Source of the DNA: Pyropia haitanensis
Taxonomy: Eukaryota > Rhodophyta > Bangiophyceae > Bangiales > Bangiaceae
Direction: 5' to 3'
Length of the DNA: 64,000 nt
NCBI GenBank assembly: GCA_008729055.1
Contig: SDUX01000006.1
Location: 1,435,501-1,499,500, forward strand
The notes below the pieces were generated by a model. The model was not told the DNA's origin. It saw nothing but the letters and a program-made list of their open reading frames with translations, and made no database searches. The position numbers were made by a program, and so were the translations under genes. Below are positions 57,886-64,000 of this stretch, piece by piece (the first letter of the stretch is position 1; each line of letters opens with the position of its first letter).

Positions 57886-59051
57886 TCACGGCAGGAAGCG
57901 GTCCATGGCCGCCCCCAGCACCGTCTGCTGCACGTACGAGCGCATCTGCTCGGTGGCGTCCTTGTTGCAATGGTAGTACCCGTAGATGTTGGCACAGGAC
58001 AGGACCAGCGCCACGACCACCAGCAGCAGGTAGGAGAGGTTGAATTTGAGCACACACACCACGCCCAGCAGCACCCAGACAACGGGCGTCAGGTACAGGG
58101 ACCACCAAAATATCCTGCCGTCGGTGACGTTGAGGGCGTTCCGGTTCTGTGACAGCCAGCGAGGAGAACGCGCAGGAATGCGCATGGTATCCGCAACATA
58201 GGTGACCATCTCAACAACAGCGGAACATCCATGCACAAAGACACGGACAACACAGAGAGTAGACGACCAGTCAGACGCCGAGACAGACAAAAAAATAAAA
58301 AAAAGCACCACGAAGCATTGCACGTCGCGCACATCCCCGTCCTCCCAGATGAAAGTGCCACTGGATAACACGCCGAGCCCCAAACACCCCCCAATCGCCA
58401 GGCCCCATGGCAGCAACGCACCGCCCGACAAGAGCGCCAGGCAGCCGCCGGCTATTCCTCCACCACCCGCTCAATACCGCGGCCGCCACCCAACACGGTT
58501 CCCCCCCTGGCCACCGGCCACTCTCGTACACCCCCTCTCTCCGTCCACCCGCCTCTCTCCCCCCAGCCCCCCCGCCCCCCAACCCACCCACCACCCCCCA
58601 GACGCACCTGAATCGTCTCAAACCGCCACGTCCCCGCCCCGTCCTCGTCCACATCGTTCCACCAGCGGAGGCCCACAAGCAGTCGCCCCGACACGTTCTT
58701 GACCGTCCAGAAATCAAACGCGAGGAGTGTGACGGTGAGCACAAAGTGCACCACAAAGCTCTTGGTAAAGATGCCGAGCAGCAGGTACGACGCGACGGCC
58801 GCGAGCTTGAACGCCACGTGGAAGACGGCCACGGTGGGGTGCGCGCTCGTCGCGAGAATTTCTTGCACCGCGTTGCCTTGGCCGGCCGCGGGGGCGTCAA
58901 ACGGCGCCGACGCAGACCCCGCGGCGGGGAGCGCGCTGCTGCCGCCGCCGCCGCCGCCATTGCCGACGCCGCTGCCGCTGCCGCCCGCGCCGCCCGAGGT
59001 GGCGGGGAGGGGGTCCGTCAGGAACTCGCTGCCGCCGCCGTCCTGACCCAT
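57886..59051 (-). CDS. TVP23: TVP23 Golgi membrane protein, two exons
   Basis: TVP23 is a conserved four-helix protein of late Golgi/early endosomes involved in vesicle traffic. Exon 1 (59051-58608) begins MGQDGGGSEFLTDPLPAT and carries AFKLAAVASYLLLGIF, then the family signature LLAFDFWTVKNVSGRLLVGL followed by RWWNDVDEDG and WRFETIQ. The donor is GTGCGT. Exon 2 (58146-57886) opens NRNALNVTDGRIFWWSLYLT, continues through two further helices to NIYGYYHCNKDATEQM, and ends at a TGA. The 461-nt intron is in phase 0 and the 234-aa product has the expected size. The first ~55 residues are a Gly/Ala/Ser-rich cytosolic extension. ATG 59051 is the only Met upstream of the conserved core in this frame that makes sense. 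No frame breaks. Confidence 0.94.
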
Positions 59052-60714
59052 GGTGGACGGTAGCTGGGGTAGGGCATTCGCCCACGCGACCGCAGGGGGC
59101 AGGCCGGGGTGGGGACGACAAACAACGCACGGGTCGGCCGCCGCCTTGGGCACAGCTCGGTGACAGCCACCGGACTGTGGCGAGCGAGCGTCAGCAAGAC
59201 ACCAAGCCCGTCCAACTGCTGTGGACAAGTACATGATCTGGTCGCGAACGGCTTGGATTTTGCTGTGACGTCAAGAGGAAATCTGCGACGGCAATGGCGA
59301 GACGGTCGTCGATATACGTGGGCGACGTCGACGACGACGACCGTATAGGCCAGGCGCTGCTACGATGTTTGGGGGGGAGGTGGGCACGACGGTGGCGGCC
59401 ACGGCGGTCTTCATGTGGGGGGGGGCGGCATGGTTGCGGTGGCGGGAAGAGCTTTTGGGTGGGGGAGCGGAGCGGCGGCGTCGACGTTTTGGCAGCGGGA
59501 GCGAAGGATGGTGATGGCCTTGTGGGGTCGGGGGGAAAGCGGCGACGGGGATGGTGGTTTTGGGGGAGTGGGACGGCGGTTTCGGCGCTTTTGGGTGAGG
59601 GGCTGTGGCGTGCCCAACGCGGTCGCCGACCACCTCCCCGGGGTCGCCACCGCCCCGGTGGTCGCCGAAGGGGGTGAGGGGGCGGGGGGGGGCAGCTGCT
59701 GTAGCGGCGGCGGCGGCGGCGGTGGCGGCGGTGACGGCCGCGGCGGCCGCCGCGACAGCCGCCGCGACCCGCCCCGCCCACGGTGCCGCTGCGCGCGCGG
59801 TGGCCGGTACACCCCGCGACGGGGCGGCGGCGGCGGCGGCGGCGGCGGCGGCTGGCACGCCCGCGGCGCCGCCGCGGCGGCCGCCGCGGCGGGCGGGCGG
59901 CACGGCGCGGGCGGCCTCGCGGGGCGCGGGGGGGCCGCAGGTCAGCGCCGGTGCGGCGGCCATGGCGGCCACGGCGGCGGCGGCGGCGTGTTGGTCGCAC
60001 GCAGCGTGGGCGGAGGGTCCCCCCGAGAGGGGGGGCGGGGGTGGCGGCGGGGGCGTGCGGCGTGGCGAGGTGCCACCGGGGGGGGCACGCGGATGGACGG
60101 CGACCCGCGGTGGGTGGGTTTGGGGGGGGGGATGGGTGCCCCGCCGGCAACGACCGCGGCGGGGCGGCAGGGCGGGGCAGGCGGGCGGGGCGCACACCCG
60201 GCGCGGCACTCGCACAGGGACTGCTGGTAGAGGGGGGAGGGACGGACGCCCGAGGGGAGCGGGCACCAGGGATGGAGGGGGGGGTGGGGGGGGGGGGGGG
60301 GAAATGCGCGTGCCGCCGCGGCGGCGCGGGAAACGGCCGACGCCACGCGGTCCGCGCACGCCGACGGGCGGCGCGGCCGGCGCGGGCGGCGGAGAGGAAC
60401 CAAGCGTAGGGAGTGTAGCTACTGGACTGCGTTTTGATAGATATATACACGGCACGCCAGTCCCGCCGTGCCCCTCCCCCTCCTCCCCCCGGATATAAGA
60501 GAACACACGGGCACCGCTCGCCACCCCCACGACCGCGGCTACCCAACCACCACCACAGCCGCCGCGCCGCGGGGCGCTGCAGGCAACCCCAGCACCGCGG
60601 CATCCCCGCCTATACACAAAGCCAAAAAACAACAAAAATAACAGTGGGGTGAGGTCACCCCCCCCACCCCCCCCCCCCCCCCCCCCCCACCGACGCCGGG
60701 CTCCCTTGGCACCC
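59052..60714. other. Intergenic region, no gene supported
   Basis: The GCC/GGC-rich middle (about 59700-60000) gives long Ala/Pro frames on both strands without motifs. A/T-containing stretches at 60420-60500 include ATATATAC and GATATAAGAG. The A-rich 60610-60642 next to a 12-nt palindrome GGTGAGGTCACC lies just past the kinase stop and is its probable 3' untranslated region. Confidence 0.45.
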
Positions 60715-62403
60715 CTACGAGGAGCCCGTGCCGCCATCCGTGCCGCCGCTGCCATCCGTCCCCGCCACGGCGGCGGCGGGCCGGCCCGGCTCGGCCGAGA
60801 AGCTGTACCCGACAATGCTCGTCGCGGACGGCGCGCGGGTCATGCCCGACCCCACCCCGAGCGCCCCGCCGAGGACGCCCTTGGCCCGCCGCCGCACGCC
60901 ACCCCGCCGTGGCCGCGGCGGCGGCGGCGGCGGCGGCGACGCCGCCCGCGCCACGTCCGCGTCCGAGCCAGACGATGGGCGCGCCGACGACGCGGCCGAC
61001 CGGCCACCGCCCCGGGCGGTGGCAACGGATGCGCGCCGCGGCGCGGCGGCGGGCGGCCCCGACGGCGCCGTCGACGCGGTCGACGCGGCGGCCAGCGGGG
61101 AGGAGGCGGCTGCTGGCGGCGGCGCCTCGGCGAGGCGGCACCAGTCGACGCCCTCAAAGTAGGCACACGAGCGCAGCTGCGGCTCCCCCCACCGCCGCTG
61201 CGGGTCGCGGCAGAGGAGGCCCGCGAGGAGCTCGGCGGCGGCGGGGTCCACGTCGGCCGGCACCGCCACCGGCGGGCCGCCCACAATCTCCGACTGCAGG
61301 CGCTCGCGGGCGGCGTAGCCGCCATGGCCGCCCGCCGCCGCGGCGGCGGCCGCCCATGGTGACCGCCCGACGAGCACCCGGTACGCGAGCACCCCAAACG
61401 ACCACCAGTCGACGGGCCGGCCGTAGGGCGTGCGCGCCACCACCTCGGGCGCCATGTACTCGTCGGTGCCACAAAAAGAGGTGGCACGGCCGCCAGGCGC
61501 CGCCGGCAGCTGCTTGGCGAGGCCCAGGTCGGCCAGCCGGACGGGCGTCGCGGACAGGTCCCCATCGGGTGGCGGCGCCGTTGCCAGCAGCACATTCTCG
61601 GGCTTGATGTCCCGGTGCACGACGCCCATGCGGTGGAGGTAGCTGACCGCAACGACCAGCTGCGACAGCACGGCCACCCCCTCCGCCGCCGACAGGCGGC
61701 CGGCAGCCCCGCGGCGGCGCAGCGCGGCGCGGAGGTCCCCCCCCGCGCACCATTCCGACACGAGGTACAGCGAGCGGGGCGTCTGGAACGCGGCGCGCAG
61801 CTGCAGCAGCGACGCGCACCCGCCCGCCACCAGCTCCGCCACCAGCCGCTCGTCCACCGCGTGCCGCAGGCTGCCGTCACTCGCGTACGCGTCGGCCTTG
61901 CGCACCTCCTTGACCGCCACCGCCTCGCCCGTCGCGCGGTCCACCGCCGCCCACACCGTGGCGCTGCCGCCGCTACCCGCGGGTGACGTCAGCTCGTAAT
62001 CGGCCAGCGAGCGGCCCGCCGCGCCCGCCGCGGCGGTGAGGACGCCCTGCCAGTGGCGCGCCGCGTCGGCCGACGGGAGGGTGAGGGTGGCGGCGCCCGC
62101 CTCGGGGTGCGCCACCCGCAGCGACCGGCCGCCGTCGCCGCGGCGGGAGACGGTCGCCTCCGCGTCGAGCGGCAGTAGCAGCAGCGGCGGGCCGGCGCCC
62201 GTCGCGGCCGCCGCGCGGGAGCCATAGACGAGCAGCACCCCGGACCGCACCTCGGCCCAGGCGGCGGGGGTGGCGGCGGCCAGGCGGGAGCGCCGGTAGG
62301 TGACCGCGGCGGCCACGACGGGCGGCAGCCGGCGGACGAGGGAGAGGGCGGGGTCGGCGCCGGCGGCGGTTGGGGGTGGGGGGACGGGTGGCGCGCGCTC
62401 CAT
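60715..62403 (-). CDS. AGC-family Ser/Thr protein kinase with N-terminal PH-like domain
   Basis: A 562-aa kinase in one unbroken frame. Residues about 33-127 look like a PH domain (AAWAEVRSGVLLVYGS ... AARHWQGVLTAAA), suggesting phosphoinositide or membrane binding as in AKT-type kinases. Kinase core: Gly loop GSGGSATV (143-150), Lys165 (VAVKEV), catalytic loop HRDIKPEN (263-270, Asp265), activation segment TSFCGTDEYMAPE (308-320; Ser309 is the likely PDK1-type site), and DWWSFGV (332-338). The metal-binding motif is DLG (292-294), not DFG. A C-terminal hydrophobic motif SIVGYSFSAEP (529-539; Ser534) fits the AGC F-x-x-[FY]-[ST]-[FY] pattern, although the first position is Ile. A Ser/Ala/Pro-rich, basic linker separates the core from this motif. 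ATG 62403 follows a C-rich leader. Closest in layout to AKT/SGK/S6K; exact subfamily not assignable by eye. Confidence 0.95.
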   Translation of the reverse strand: MERAPPVPPPPTAAGADPALSLVRRLPPVVAAAVTYRRSRLAAATPAAWAEVRSGVLLVYGSRAAAATGAGPPLLLLPLDAEATVSRRGDGGRSLRVAHPEAGAATLTLPSADAARHWQGVLTAAAGAAGRSLADYELTSPAGSGGSATVWAAVDRATGEAVAVKEVRKADAYASDGSLRHAVDERLVAELVAGGCASLLQLRAAFQTPRSLYLVSEWCAGGDLRAALRRRGAAGRLSAAEGVAVLSQLVVAVSYLHRMGVVHRDIKPENVLLATAPPPDGDLSATPVRLADLGLAKQLPAAPGGRATSFCGTDEYMAPEVVARTPYGRPVDWWSFGVLAYRVLVGRSPWAAAAAAAGGHGGYAARERLQSEIVGGPPVAVPADVDPAAAELLAGLLCRDPQRRWGEPQLRSCAYFEGVDWCRLAEAPPPAAASSPLAAASTASTAPSGPPAAAPRRASVATARGGGRSAASSARPSSGSDADVARAASPPPPPPPRPRRGGVRRRAKGVLGGALGVGSGMTRAPSATSIVGYSFSAEPGRPAAAVAGTDGSGGTDGGTGSS

Positions 62404-64000
62404 CGCAATGGTGGGCAGGAGGGGGGACGGCAGGGGGGTGTGGGGAGAGCGACGGCTACTCGCGCAAGTGGAGAGTGAGGCTGTTGAAGTGGAGTGCAGA
62501 CGCCGAGCCAGATACTATGCACGTTCTCTGAGGGAACAAGACGGCGGTAGCGGCGGGGCGGGGCGGGGGGGTGACCCCGCACGCCCCGCCCGCCTTCATG
62601 GCCACAGCGGGAGAGTACGGCCGCACCACGGCAGCGGGGCGACCACGGCCGCGGGCATCTGTGGCGGCGGCTGCCATCACTGCCATCCGCGGGCCGCCGC
62701 GCGACGCGGTCGGGAGCCAAAGTGCTGGCCACCCATCCCCACGCTTGCCGTCACGGTGGCGGTCGCGGGCGGACGACGACGCGGCCTGTGGGGCCCGACG
62801 CGGCGCCGCGACAGCGTCCCGCGGCACTCGCGAGGGGCGGACAGCCAATTGGAAAAATCCGGGGAACCTCGGCCTGCAGGGGGGCGCGTGGCAGCGGTGG
62901 CCGCGTCACGCCCGCGCCCGCGTCCAGGCCGAGATACGGTTGGAATTGCATGCTGTACTGAAAGTCGCGTCGCCACCGCGACCGTTCGTCATCCGCCGCC
63001 CCTCCCATCCGCCGCCACCGCCCACGACACCACCTCCACCCCACCGCCAGCCCCCCGCCCCCCCCCCTCCCTCCGCTCCTGCCCCCCGCCCCCCCGCCCC
63101 CTTCCCCCCAACTTCCGCCCCGGTGCCCATCGCGACCGTCCGCGACGCACACCCGCCGCCGCCGCCGCCGCCGTCGCCGTCAAGGCGCCAACGCACGCAC
63201 CGCGACCGCGTCCGCGACCGCCACCGCCGCCGCCGCCGCCACCGCCACCGCCTCCGCCGCCGCCACCGCCCCCCGTCGCGGCCGCGGCGGCCGCTGCCGC
63301 CGCCACCGTGGCGCCGCCGCCGCGGACCGCGTGGCGTGTCGACAATGCCGGCGTTGCGGTGGCGGGCGGCCGGCGGGGGTGTAGGGTGTCGGCAGGTAGA
63401 ACGAAGGGGGGGGTCGTCGGGGCGCCGGGGCGCGCGGGGAGCGTACGATGGAGGGGGAGGTCTGCGTGTTGGGGGCGCCGCCTCACCTGCGCCGCGCCGC
63501 CACTTTGCCCGTGTGGTGGCACGGGCGGCGGGGGGGGGGGGGTGTGTGAGTGGCGCCACCCGCCGGTCCTCCCCCCCGGCCTCTGCCCGCCGCGCGGCGG
63601 CGCGGCGCCACGCGGCGCCGCGCGGCGACGCGACGGGCGGGTCGGCGCGGGGCGCCAGCGGGCGGCGGCGTACCGCGCTCGGTCGCCTCTCCCCCCCCCC
63701 CCATCGTGGTCGCGCTCGGCCGGGCCGCGGCGGTACGGCGGCGCGGCACGGGCGGGCGGCGGTCCCGCCGCGGCCACCGCGAGGGCTCCCCCCCGGCGGC
63801 GGGCGGCGGGCGGGCGGTGGGGGCACCCCGCCGCCGCCCACCCCACCGTCGTGCGCGGCGGCGTGCCGCCCTTGGGCCGCCACGGCGGCACGCTGGTGCC
63901 ACGCCAATGGCGCCGCCGGTCGTCGTGCCGCGGCGCCGCTGGCAGGGGTGCCGCCGACGCCTGCCGCCGGCTGGCCACTGACGCCGCCGCGGGCCGGCTT
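62404..64000. other. Right-hand flank; kinase 5' region then low-complexity DNA
   Basis: The first 60 nt are the kinase leader (pyrimidine-rich on the minus strand). Moderate-GC DNA follows to about 62990, then CCG/GCC repeats and C runs. Minus-strand frames reaching 63978 begin MASRRQASAAPLPAAPRHDD and are Arg/Pro/Gly-rich. They could be the start of another gene continuing past the window, but nothing recognisable is present. Confidence 0.4.

Noticed and set aside
59271..60815. 514-codon minus-strand frame with a possible transit-like start
   Set aside because: Poly-Ala/Pro content only, and it runs into the 3' flank of the kinase gene.

Overview
The window looks like nuclear DNA of a photosynthetic eukaryote with extreme GC content. 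The best guess is a bangiophyte red alga (Porphyra/Pyropia-like); a GC-rich green alga is the main alternative. The reasons are eukaryote-only genes (HUS1, TVP23, site-1 protease, AGC kinase, F-box protein), GT-AG introns of about 260-460 nt with GTAYGT or GTGCGT donors, proteins swollen with Ala/Gly/Pro runs, and a photosynthetic-type NDC1 next to a phytol-kinase-like gene. Species assignment is inference. There is no operon structure, rRNA, CRISPR array or recognisable tRNA.

Layout. 1-13 kb: HUS1 (minus, four exons reconstructed), an acidic Ser-rich protein with YGRG repeats (plus), and a very large site-1 protease (minus). 13-19.6 kb: a secreted hedgehog-type Hint protein (minus), then about 4 kb of low-complexity DNA. 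19.6-25.2 kb: plus-strand hypothetical genes that I do not recognise. 27.6-29.6 kb: a SHAQKYF-class MYB factor (minus). 29.6-34.5 kb: no supportable gene. 34.5-37.8 kb: convergent phytol-kinase-like and NDC1 genes, both of families linked to prenylquinone metabolism. 38.9-48 kb: an F-box/beta-propeller protein (minus), a small membrane-anchored protein (plus) and a DUF4211 protein (minus, two exons). 48-51 kb: diverged repeats and little coding signal. 51.3-62.4 kb: a TrmA/RumA-type RNA methyltransferase with zinc ribbon and RGG tail (minus), a free-standing YVH1/DUSP12-type zinc domain (plus), TVP23 (minus, two exons) and a PH-domain AGC kinase (minus). 62.4-64 kb: no supportable gene.

Two window-wide patterns matter. 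First, most reading-frame breaks in otherwise recognisable genes fall in or beside C or G runs of 9-18 nt, which points to homopolymer length errors, or real length variation, rather than dead genes. Second, nearly every start codon sits just downstream of a C/CT-rich tract on its own coding strand, so the orientation of a homopolymer run predicts gene direction.

Most genes are unrelated housekeeping or regulatory functions: DNA-damage checkpoint, Golgi traffic, membrane-bound proteolysis, RNA methylation and signalling. The one plausible functional pairing is phytol kinase with NDC1. The most unusual single gene is the calcium-binding hedgehog-type Hint protein.
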